Shown one piece after another: positions 51,179 through 58,968 of a stretch of 64,000 nucleotides of DNA. The translations under genes and the position numbers were made by a program. Source of the stretch: an uncultured Bacteroidales bacterium (lineage in GTDB: Bacteria; Bacteroidota; Bacteroidia; Bacteroidales; Bacteroidaceae). The stretch covers positions 1-64,000 of the forward strand of contig CACZXN010000004.1 of NCBI GenBank assembly GCA_902785075.1, written 5' to 3'. Under the pieces are notes generated by a model. It made no database searches, was not told where the DNA came from, and saw nothing but the letters and a program-made list of their open reading frames with translations. The stretch's first letter is position 1. Every line of letters begins with the position of its first letter.

Positions 51179-52645
51179 ATGAAACGAAGCATAAGATACA
51201 TATTGGCAATTATCACATTTGCAACATCATTTGCTGCTTCTAAGGCTGTGGTTATCACTCCCGATACCATCATCCTTGGCAAGTATCCTTATGTACGATT
51301 CACCGAAAAGGGAGCAGACATCCAACTTACCGATAACGAGTTTTATAATATCTCCAGAAAGGTTGTCTTCCCAATCAACAAACACACCCTTCCTGAAGAT
51401 TCACCATTGTTGAAGGAAATCGAGAACGAACTGATTCCACTCCTCAACAAGGACAGTCTCTCTATCCGCCGACTGATGATTCGAGGTGCAGCTTCTCCAG
51501 ATGGCCCTTACCAATTCAACAAGAACCTCAGCGAGAAGCGAGGACAAGCGCTGTTCGATTTCTTCAATTCCCATTTGACGAATCCTATCAGCGATGATGC
51601 ATTCACCCATGAGTTCATCGCAGAAGACTATCACTACCTCTGCGTGATGATGCAAGAGGCAGATGATGCATATTACACGAAAGTGAAAGAACTATGCGAC
51701 CAATACTTGTCACAGAACAGGTTCACCGCATTGGAAGCAGCTTTGAAGAAAGTTGATGGTGGTAAGTTGTGGAAACATCTGATAAAGAACTATTTCCCAG
51801 AACTGCGTGCCTCACGCTTTGTCATCTTCCTCGACAAGCCCGAAAAAGACGATTCGGATGCCGTGAAAGCAGGGCAAGTGAGCGAAGCAGAACAAACGGG
51901 TAATAAAGGAATTGCGGTTGTGCCAGAGGTGCCAGAACCCGAAAAGGAAACTGAGCCGGTTATCCTGAAACGTCGTGAGGTGTTGTCAGTCAAGACGAAC
52001 CTCCTGCTCGACGGAGCCTATATGCCAGGATATGACCGCTGGTGTCCGATACCAAACGTAGCTATCGAATACTACCCACTCTACGGACACTTCACCTTTG
52101 GAGCATCCATCGACTTCCCATGGTGGCAAGATTATTGGGATCATAAATACTTCCAAGTTCGAAATTACCAATTGGAAGCACGCTATTACCTTCGTTCGGG
52201 AGGTATCGAAAACAATGTTCCTGGTGAGGGAGCCGCCTTCCGAGGTTGGTATGCACAGGCCTATGCTCATGCAGGTCTGTTCAGTCTCTGCTTCGATGCC
52301 GATCGTGGTTGGGAAGGCGAAGGATTCGGTGCCGGATTAGGTCTTGGCTATGTACTCCCCATCAGCCGCAATGGACATTGGCGACTGGAGTTCGGAGTGC
52401 AAGCAGGTTTCTTCCGCTGCAAGTACGACCCCTATCAGTATGAATGTCCAGTCGATCCGACAGAGCAAGACCACCTGTACTATTACAAATGGACACTACC
52501 GTCCGACCTCTTCAAGAAACGGCAGTACAGATACAACTGGATAGGACCTACCCGAATCGGTATAACCCTCAGCTACGACCTGCTCTACAGGCCGGTTCAC
52601 AAGAAACGAGGTGCCAGCCTCAAAAACTGGGAACTAAAGAAATAA
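51179..52645 (+). CDS. DUF3575 domain outer-membrane protein of a fimbrial locus
   Basis: 488 residues, signal peptide 'ILAIITFATSFAASKA'. The N-terminal half has an OmpA-like stretch ('IRRLMIRGAASPDGPYQFNKNLSEKRGQALFDFF'). A Lys/Glu/Pro linker (about 220-262) leads to a C-terminal beta-barrel-like DUF3575 domain ('VLSVKTNLLLDGAYMPGYDRWCPIPNVAIEYYPLYGHFTFGASIDFPWW', 'WYAQAYAHAGLFSLCFDA', 'GPTRIGITLSYDLLY'). Proteins of this kind occur at the head of Mfa-type fimbrillin clusters and may anchor or assemble the pilus. First gene after the locus promoter. Confidence 0.75.
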   Translation: MKRSIRYILAIITFATSFAASKAVVITPDTIILGKYPYVRFTEKGADIQLTDNEFYNISRKVVFPINKHTLPEDSPLLKEIENELIPLLNKDSLSIRRLMIRGAASPDGPYQFNKNLSEKRGQALFDFFNSHLTNPISDDAFTHEFIAEDYHYLCVMMQEADDAYYTKVKELCDQYLSQNRFTALEAALKKVDGGKLWKHLIKNYFPELRASRFVIFLDKPEKDDSDAVKAGQVSEAEQTGNKGIAVVPEVPEPEKETEPVILKRREVLSVKTNLLLDGAYMPGYDRWCPIPNVAIEYYPLYGHFTFGASIDFPWWQDYWDHKYFQVRNYQLEARYYLRSGGIENNVPGEGAAFRGWYAQAYAHAGLFSLCFDADRGWEGEGFGAGLGLGYVLPISRNGHWRLEFGVQAGFFRCKYDPYQYECPVDPTEQDHLYYYKWTLPSDLFKKRQYRYNWIGPTRIGITLSYDLLYRPVHKKRGASLKNWELKK

Positions 52646-52659
52646 AAACGGAAATAGAT

Positions 52660-52926
52660 ATGGATGAAATTACTCATAACGAAGAACAATTTGATACGGT
52701 TAGCGAACCAACTGCGACCTATTCTATAAGTCGCACATCAATAAAAAGACAGTCGAAACCTTGCGACGACCCCTTCAATGATGTTGACTTTGGGTATGCG
52801 AGGTCTGTTGAAGAACTGAATGCCGCCCTTCTAGAAGCAGAAGCAGAGCGAAAGGATCCGACGAAGTGGATTACCTCTGCGGAGTTTCACGAACGTGTAG
52901 AAAGTAAGTACACATGGCTCAGGTAG
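52660..52926 (+). CDS. Putative antitoxin of a type II toxin-antitoxin pair
   Basis: 88 residues from the ATG at 52660. It is polar and acidic ('ARSVEELNAALLEAEAERKDPTKWITSAEFHERVESKY'), without a clear DNA-binding fold. The assignment depends on its 13-base overlap with a ParE/RelE-like toxin gene downstream, a standard antitoxin-first layout. It begins only 14 bases after the DUF3575 stop, inside the fimbrial operon. Confidence 0.6.
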   Translation: MDEITHNEEQFDTVSEPTATYSISRTSIKRQSKPCDDPFNDVDFGYARSVEELNAALLEAEAERKDPTKWITSAEFHERVESKYTWLR

Positions 52927-53234
52927 TATGGCGTGAGAAAGCAGCGAGACTGTTAGCAGCTCACCTTGATTATGCATTTGCAGAGTTTGGGCGCAAAGCA
53001 CTCAGCAATTGGTATAAAGAAATCAAGCAAATTGAATCACGCATGTCAATCCATCCTGAATCATACACAATCGAGCCGCTATTAGCCGATAAAAGCAAAA
53101 AGTATCGAGGTGCAATCATCATGAAGAAATTCAAACTGATCCACTTCTACGATATTAAGACTGATACGGTTTACATTGATTACATTTGGGATATGCGAAT
53201 GAACCCTGAAATGCTTAAGGAATTGAGCAACTAA
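52914..53234 (+). CDS. ParE/RelE superfamily toxin
   Basis: 106 residues with the ParE-like order: an N-terminal helical hairpin ('AQVVWREKAARLLAAHLDYAFAEFGRKALSNWYKEIKQIESRM'), then 'KKYRGAIIMKKFKLIHFYDIKTDTVYIDYIWDMRMNP', the beta-sheet ending typical of the family. ParE toxins poison DNA gyrase and RelE cuts mRNA; which applies here cannot be read. It overlaps the antitoxin gene by 13 bases. Confidence 0.75.
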   Translation: MAQVVWREKAARLLAAHLDYAFAEFGRKALSNWYKEIKQIESRMSIHPESYTIEPLLADKSKKYRGAIIMKKFKLIHFYDIKTDTVYIDYIWDMRMNPEMLKELSN

Positions 53235-53245
53235 ATAGACACTCT

Positions 53246-53283
53246 AAAGGCCAATAAGGCCCATGAGGCCAATGAGACCCATC
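53246..53283 (+). repeat. 9-base repeat upstream of the DUF5119 gene
   Basis: AAGGCCAAT, AAGGCCCAT, GAGGCCAAT, GAGACCCAT: four units in the 65-base gap between toxin stop and DUF5119 start. Confidence 0.75.
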
Positions 53284-53299
53284 AAAAAAATAAGAACAA

Positions 53300-54535
53300 A
53301 TGATGCCCAACAACCGACATAACATCTTCGCAGCAGCATGGCAGCAGTCATGCCGCTGGGGACATTCTGTACGCCGTCAGACAGCCAGTCTGTTGGCAGC
53401 TGTTGTTGTGAGTACCTTATTTTTCACGCTTGCGTGCGAGCGCGAGCCTGTTCTCCACCTCCACGAGGGTGCAGAACCAATAGATATCAACATTCCAATC
53501 ATCAACCTCGACCTCTCAACCTACTGGGACTATGAGTTCGTCTATGGTGTGACCTACGACTGGAAGGCAGAGTGGTATTACGGATGGGATGCGATAGACT
53601 ACCAGATCTTCGGAAATATCGGATATACCGAGCCAAAGGTATTCAACCTACGTAGATACTTCACCTTCCACATCCCATTCGCTCCTCACACACAGGTGAT
53701 TGCCAACACCGTCACAGGAAACTCCTTCCAAGGAAAGTACAATTTCGGTTTCTGGGACCTGCTCGTTTGGAACGACGTGGTTACCATCGATGGAATTCAG
53801 AGTTTGAACTTCGACGAATCCACAACACTTGACTATGTAACGGCTTACACCAACCAGACCATGGTTCCGACCCGATATCAGGCTCCGAAATACACCCGTG
53901 CATTCTACGAACCCGAGGCACTCTTCTCAGCCTATGAACAGGCCATCGAAGTCAACGAAAACCTTGACGGATTCGAGTACGATCCTGTGCGCGATTTGTG
54001 GGTCAAGCGTTTGGACATGCTTTTGAAACCTGTAACTTACATTTATCTCCCACAGATTATTCTGCACAACAACCATAACAAGATTGTCAACGTAGATGGA
54101 TCGGGCAACCTCTCTGGAATGGCCCGTACGGTGAACATCAACACAGGTATATCTGGTTCAGATGCCGTCACCGTCCACTACAATGTGCGATTCAAGCCAT
54201 ACTGCCTCAAAGACCAAGAGGTGGTCGACATCATCGGAGGACGCCTCATGACCTTCGGAATGTGCGACCTCAATCCAAATGCCATCACACGGCAGGAAGA
54301 TATACCAGAAAATCGTCGTCACTTCATGGATGTCACCATGCTGTTCAACAACGGTATCGACTCCACCTTCGTGTTCGACGTAACCGACCAAGTAAGGCAG
54401 AAGTACAAAGGAGGGGTGCTCACCATCGAACTCGATATGGACACCATCCCAGTTCCATCACGATCAGGAGGCTCTGCCTTCGATGCCGTTGTGAAAGACT
54501 ACGAAGATGGAGGAACCCACGAATTTGAGATGTAA
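53300..54535 (+). CDS. DUF5119 family lipoprotein of the fimbrial locus
   Basis: 411 residues. A long n-region and hydrophobic core 'TASLLAAVVVSTLFFTLAC' end in a lipobox (Cys46). The mature protein resembles DUF5119 ('EPIDINIPIINLDLSTYWDYEFVYGVTYDWKAEWYYGWD', 'YEFNPVRDLWVKRLDMLLKP'-like 'YDPVRDLWVKRLDMLLKPVTYIYLPQIILHNN', 'GIDSTFVFDVTDQVRQKYKGGVLTIELD'), a family I associate with fimbrillin clusters. A role as pilus anchor or minor subunit is inferred from position only. An alternative start Met lies one codon downstream. Confidence 0.65.
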   Translation: MMPNNRHNIFAAAWQQSCRWGHSVRRQTASLLAAVVVSTLFFTLACEREPVLHLHEGAEPIDINIPIINLDLSTYWDYEFVYGVTYDWKAEWYYGWDAIDYQIFGNIGYTEPKVFNLRRYFTFHIPFAPHTQVIANTVTGNSFQGKYNFGFWDLLVWNDVVTIDGIQSLNFDESTTLDYVTAYTNQTMVPTRYQAPKYTRAFYEPEALFSAYEQAIEVNENLDGFEYDPVRDLWVKRLDMLLKPVTYIYLPQIILHNNHNKIVNVDGSGNLSGMARTVNINTGISGSDAVTVHYNVRFKPYCLKDQEVVDIIGGRLMTFGMCDLNPNAITRQEDIPENRRHFMDVTMLFNNGIDSTFVFDVTDQVRQKYKGGVLTIELDMDTIPVPSRSGGSAFDAVVKDYEDGGTHEFEM

Positions 54536-54536
54536 A

Positions 54537-54578
54537 ACCCATAAGGCCCATGAGCCCAATAAGCCCCATGAGCCCAAT
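54537..54578 (+). repeat. 9-base repeat upstream of fimbrillin 1
   Basis: ACCCATAAG, GCCCATGAG, CCCAATAAG, CCCCATGAG, CCCAAT: C-rich orientation, filling the gap between the DUF5119 stop and fimbrillin 1. Confidence 0.8.
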
Positions 54579-54608
54579 CAAACAAGAAAACAAATGTCAA
54601 AAGAAGAT

Positions 54609-56255
54609 ATGAATATGAAAACAAGAAATCTTTTAGTACTTGCAACAGCCATCGTAGCGTTGGCAAGTTGCTCCAATGAAGAGTTTGTTGGACAAGGTTT
54701 GTCCACTCCAGACCCAACCACGAAATCAATACCTATCAGCTTTGGACAGGATTTCAAAGCAGTCACTCGTGCATCACACGAGAAATCTGCAGAACTGCTG
54801 GGCAAAAAGTTCTTACTCTATGGCACCAAGACCATTGGAGGAACCACAAGTCCCGTCTTTGACAACTTTGTAGTAGAGTATGTTGCCAGTTCAGCAGGTA
54901 ATTCACTCACGAACTCCGACGATTGGGAGTATTCAGGTAAGGTATCTAAGAAAGGTGCCACCCAGACTGTCAAATATTGGGATTATAGTGCCGAGCGTTT
55001 CGACTTCGTAGCAGCAGCAGGTCTTGCTGACGACGAACTCATCACCAGCACTACTCAAGGAATGCGTATCAATGTCACAGATGCCGCATCCATGACGAGC
55101 ATCTACGTTGCCGATCGTATAACAGCGACTCCTACGGCACAGGAAAAGACAGAAACGACTCCTGCAACCACCCCATACAACAACACGGTACAGTTCCAGT
55201 TCCGTCGTTTGGGAGCCCAGATGCGTATCGGTTTCTATGAGACCGTTCCTGGATACGCCGTAAAGGACCTTGTGTTCTACTATATCGGAGCACCTTCGGG
55301 TAGCAAAGAAATCGGAGTGGGATCCGCATTCCCAACGTCAGGTAAATACACCGTAACCTACGATGATGTTACAAATGAAGCAAAGGTATCCTTTGCAGGT
55401 GCAGACAACCAGATGGCATTCTGTAACAAATTTGGTCAGTTGGATTACACCTCAGCATTAACTCAGGAAGGCGTAACAGACAAGCCATACCTCACCACAG
55501 ACGGAAAAGCCAGTGCTACAGCTGTCAATGCGTTCCTGGGTACTACATCCAGTACAGCCACCTATGGCAAAGGCACCTACACCGTCGATGGAGAGTCTGG
55601 TGTATCCACCTATTTTAAACCGATTCTTCCCAACGAGAACAATTCGCTGAAGATGCAGTTGCGTGTCGACTACACCCTTATTGCTCTCGACGGTACTGGC
55701 GACTCACTCCACGTACGTGATGCTTATGTCAGCGTACCTGCTGATTTCCTGAAGTGGAAGCCCAACTACTCTTATACTTACTTATTTAAGATTTCCGACA
55801 AAAGCAACGGCTATACTGGTGAAGGTGGCGGAGGCAACACCACTACTGGTCCTGGTCGCGACCCAGACCCTGAAAACGGTGGCGGAGACAACGATCCGGT
55901 CATAGATCCCGAAACGGGCAAGGTGATTCCTCCTTATATCCCCGATCCCAAATATCCATTGATAGACGATCCGGACAACCCAGGCAACAAGATTCCTGAC
56001 CCCAATGCTCCGCTCGTTCCCAACCCCAAATATCCAGAAGGACCTGATGGCGACCAGCACGACCCATCAAATCCTGTACCTGTGCCATCGATACCCGATC
56101 CGTTAAATCCTGGAAACACAATTCCTGACCCAGAGAACCCTGCCAGCCTCTTCCCCATCACATTCGATGCTGTGGTTGTAGAAGCAGAAGAAGGTTCACA
56201 GACTGTTTATACAGAGATTGACGGCACAGATAACAGTTCAACTACAGAACACTAA
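54609..56255 (+). CDS. Fimbrillin family protein 1 (Mfa/FimA-like) with Pro/Asp-rich insert
   Basis: 548 residues from 54609 (54594 also possible). Lipobox 'VALASC', then 'FKAVTRASHEK', whose Thr-Arg-Ala fits the Arg-specific processing site of type V pilins. The core follows: 'VEYVASSAGNSLTNSDDWEYSG', 'QTVKYWDYSAERFDFVA', 'FQFRRLGAQMRIGFYETVPGYAVKDL', 'YSYTYLFKISDKSNGYTG'. Before the last strand ('LFPITFDAVVVEAEEGS') lies a ~105-residue insert of repeated 'IPDP(K/L)xP' units rich in Pro, Asp and Gly, absent from the paralogues. It is probably a surface pilus or tip subunit. Confidence 0.82.
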   Translation: MNMKTRNLLVLATAIVALASCSNEEFVGQGLSTPDPTTKSIPISFGQDFKAVTRASHEKSAELLGKKFLLYGTKTIGGTTSPVFDNFVVEYVASSAGNSLTNSDDWEYSGKVSKKGATQTVKYWDYSAERFDFVAAAGLADDELITSTTQGMRINVTDAASMTSIYVADRITATPTAQEKTETTPATTPYNNTVQFQFRRLGAQMRIGFYETVPGYAVKDLVFYYIGAPSGSKEIGVGSAFPTSGKYTVTYDDVTNEAKVSFAGADNQMAFCNKFGQLDYTSALTQEGVTDKPYLTTDGKASATAVNAFLGTTSSTATYGKGTYTVDGESGVSTYFKPILPNENNSLKMQLRVDYTLIALDGTGDSLHVRDAYVSVPADFLKWKPNYSYTYLFKISDKSNGYTGEGGGGNTTTGPGRDPDPENGGGDNDPVIDPETGKVIPPYIPDPKYPLIDDPDNPGNKIPDPNAPLVPNPKYPEGPDGDQHDPSNPVPVPSIPDPLNPGNTIPDPENPASLFPITFDAVVVEAEEGSQTVYTEIDGTDNSSTTEH

Positions 56256-56300
56256 ATAATAAATACCTCAATCAAGTATCAACTACTAAATACATACATT

Positions 56301-58706
56301 ATGAGAAAGAATCTGTTAATCATCGCAGCAATTGCCACAACAATGTTGACAGGCTGCTCAAGCGACGATTTCGTGGGAGATGATTCCATTACTGATCCTA
56401 CGAATCAAGTGCCCATCAACTTTGGATCCTACTTCAAAGCGATGACTCGTGCAGATGTTACAGGCGCTGACGCTGCTGCCCTCCTGGGCAAAAAGTTCGT
56501 AGTGTCCGGCTACAAAGGTTCGCAGACCACATGGAATGCAAGCAACAACAGCATCGTCTTCGACAACTACCTGGTAGAATGGAGCGAGAATACAGCCAAT
56601 ACCACAGAGTCTAATACGAACAACTGGGAATATGTCGGTAAAGATCGTATTCAGCATGCCATCGACAATGGTGTTACTGCTCAGACCATCAAGTACTGGG
56701 ACTACAGCAAGCCTCAGTACGACTTCATTGCTTGGTCAACGGGTGATAAGACTGCAATATTCACTGAGCCTACTACAGGTATCCCTGCAGGAAGTGTTCT
56801 CGTTTCAGCTATCACACCTTCTACCATCGGTACTAAGGCTTACACCTTCACAGGTTCTGCTGCAGACTTGGCAAACTGCTATATAGCTGACATCGTGACA
56901 GCAAAGAAAGGTGCTGATTATAACAAACCTGTTACCTTCCGTTTCCGTCAACTCGGTACTAAGGTACGTATCGGTATCTACGAGACCGTTCCTGGCTACT
57001 CAGTAAAGGATGTGAAGTTCTATAGTGGTGCTGCTGTAGCACTCACAGGCGACGCAACAGATGCTAATGCGAAGATTTTCTCCACCGTTGAAAATGGTAT
57101 CTTCCAACAAGGAACCTACACTATCACTTTCCCAACTGTGGACGATGAATCATCTGCAGACAACAACCAAGCTCATGTTACATTTGCACCAAAATCAGGA
57201 GCTGCACAAGAGAAAGTGGTCAACTGGGGTGGTTTGACATACACCACAAAAGAAGATGGCGAGAAGTCAACAGATAATGTTTACCTTGGTCGCACGTCCA
57301 ACAAGGCATCGTTTGCTGGTAATGCAGCCAACAACTATTATGTTGTCTATCTGCCAAACGAAAGTGGTACGAACCTCAACCTACGTGTGAACTACACACT
57401 GGAGTCAACCGACGGTAGTGGTGAGGTCATCGAAGTGAAGGGTGCTACCGCTCAGGTTCCATCCATCTATACACAATGGAAGCCTGGCTTTGCTTACACC
57501 TATCTCTTCAAGATTTCTGATAAGACTAATGGCCACACAGGTGTTTATGACCCAACACAGCCAGATAACACCACTGTCAACTCAGATCCCGCGGGTCTCT
57601 ACCCTATCACCTTCGATGCCATCGTAGTGAACGCAGAGGACAACGATCAGACACAGGAGACCATTACACTTGTCTCTACACCAAGCATCACCACCTACCA
57701 GAAAGGCTCTAACGTTGTGAACAACAACGAATATGCAACTGGTAATCCTATCTACGTTACTGTCAACGATGGTACAACCGCTTCTACTCCTGACCTTGCC
57801 AACGGTGCTCTTCAGGACCTCACAGGCAAAGCAACCCTCTATACTCTTACGGGCAACTACACAGAAGCAGAAGTTGTTGATGCATTGGCTGTACGAGAAG
57901 ATGGTACTGGCATCAAGGGCCGCAGCGGACTGGTGCTGACTCCAGCTACTCTTGAACTTACTAACAAAGTTGAATATGGTGTTGATGGCAATGCTATCGA
58001 CCTAACTGATGGTGCCACGAAGAAAGCGGCTAAGTTCACTCCTACTGCCACTACCACATACGCATTCGTTTACACTAAGACAGCTCCAACTAGCACAACT
58101 GATTGCTACGAGCAAGTCACAAAAGCTGCAGGAGCAGACGTAACGGGTCTATACCGCAACTTCAATCTGACTGCCGTAACAGGTGATGCACGATTTGGAG
58201 CAACATATATGAAAATGACTGATGGTGTCTTAACTCCGGAAACGAAGTTTGTGGGACAAGCTGTAACAAACCTCTACACACCTTCAGGTGATGCTGAACC
58301 TTACACTTACACCTCTGCTTCAGGCTATGCTGCAACAGGTACTACCTATTACTATACAACCGACGGTGGTACCACTTACAAAGCAGTTCACCCTGTAGAT
58401 TATGCTGACTTTGCAAGTGCAACAGACCTCTACACCTTCAACGGTACAACTTACACCCTTAAGACTGATACCGAGCCTCAAGATGGTACTGCTTACTATC
58501 AGAAGACAACTGTCGGAACAGAGGATGTTTACACCTACTGTGTTATCCTACCAGAGCAGGTTGATGGCTTGTACATATATCAGTTCGATGCAAATGGCAA
58601 GTATGAATGTATGGCTGGTGAGAAAGCATTAGCTGATCATGGTTACTTCGACAAGTACACCAAGAACAACGGTGTTTATTACACAAAGATTATTAAGGTT
58701 CAATAA
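56301..58706 (+). CDS. Fimbrillin family protein 2 with extended C-terminal modules
   Basis: 801 residues, lipobox 'TMLTGC' and processing-like 'FKAMTRADVTG'. The fimbrillin core spans about 20-440 ('VEWSENTANTTESNTNNWEYVGKD', 'QTIKYWDYSKPQYDFIA', 'FRFRQLGTKVRIGIYETVPGYSVKDV', 'YTYLFKISDKTNGHTG', 'LYPITFDAIVVNAEDND'). A further 360 residues contain an Ig-like stretch and repeated Tyr/Thr/Gly modules ('LYTFNGTTYTLKTDTEPQDG', 'GTTYYYTTDGGTTYK'). Far longer than ordinary fimbrillins (350-550). It ends directly before a tRNA-T-arm-like hairpin. Confidence 0.82.
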   Translation: MRKNLLIIAAIATTMLTGCSSDDFVGDDSITDPTNQVPINFGSYFKAMTRADVTGADAAALLGKKFVVSGYKGSQTTWNASNNSIVFDNYLVEWSENTANTTESNTNNWEYVGKDRIQHAIDNGVTAQTIKYWDYSKPQYDFIAWSTGDKTAIFTEPTTGIPAGSVLVSAITPSTIGTKAYTFTGSAADLANCYIADIVTAKKGADYNKPVTFRFRQLGTKVRIGIYETVPGYSVKDVKFYSGAAVALTGDATDANAKIFSTVENGIFQQGTYTITFPTVDDESSADNNQAHVTFAPKSGAAQEKVVNWGGLTYTTKEDGEKSTDNVYLGRTSNKASFAGNAANNYYVVYLPNESGTNLNLRVNYTLESTDGSGEVIEVKGATAQVPSIYTQWKPGFAYTYLFKISDKTNGHTGVYDPTQPDNTTVNSDPAGLYPITFDAIVVNAEDNDQTQETITLVSTPSITTYQKGSNVVNNNEYATGNPIYVTVNDGTTASTPDLANGALQDLTGKATLYTLTGNYTEAEVVDALAVREDGTGIKGRSGLVLTPATLELTNKVEYGVDGNAIDLTDGATKKAAKFTPTATTTYAFVYTKTAPTSTTDCYEQVTKAAGADVTGLYRNFNLTAVTGDARFGATYMKMTDGVLTPETKFVGQAVTNLYTPSGDAEPYTYTSASGYAATGTTYYYTTDGGTTYKAVHPVDYADFASATDLYTFNGTTYTLKTDTEPQDGTAYYQKTTVGTEDVYTYCVILPEQVDGLYIYQFDANGKYECMAGEKALADHGYFDKYTKNNGVYYTKIIKVQ

Positions 58707-58748
58707 TACCAATTTGCCAGGTGGGGTTCGACTCCCCTCCTGGTAGCA
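58707..58748 (+). other. tRNA-T-arm-like minihelix after fimbrillin 2
   Basis: The base after the fimbrillin 2 stop begins TACCA. 'CCAGGTGGGG', loop TTCGACT and 'CCCCTCCTGG' follow, then TA and GCA. The loop equals a tRNA T loop, and TACCA can pair with TGGTA like an acceptor end. D and anticodon arms are missing. No U-tract follows, so it is not a simple terminator. Confidence 0.6.
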
Positions 58749-58824
58749 AAAACCCAATCCCAAGGGTGAGGGTCTGAGACGAAAAAAACGAACTCAAAAA
58801 AGGCGACGGTCGCACGGGTTCAGT

Positions 58825-58890
58825 TCGCAGTTACCTCGCAGTTACCTCGCAGTTACCTCGCAGTTACCTCGCAGTTAAGTCGCAGGTAAG
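58825..58890. repeat. Six-unit tandem repeat, 11-base period
   Basis: Four exact copies of TCGCAGTTACC (58825-58868) and two variants (TCGCAGTTAAG, TCGCAGGTAAG). It lies in the 262-base gap between fimbrillins 2 and 3, which contains no gene. Confidence 0.9.
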
Positions 58891-58968
58891 AAAAGGGCGA
58901 TAAGCTCACCAACAAAAGAAACAAAACTCAAATGAGAATAAATAAATAATAAAGTATAATTATTAAAA

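Noticed and set aside
58825..58890. Possible CRISPR array
   Set aside because: Units are 11 bases, directly abutting, without spacers, and no cas genes are present.
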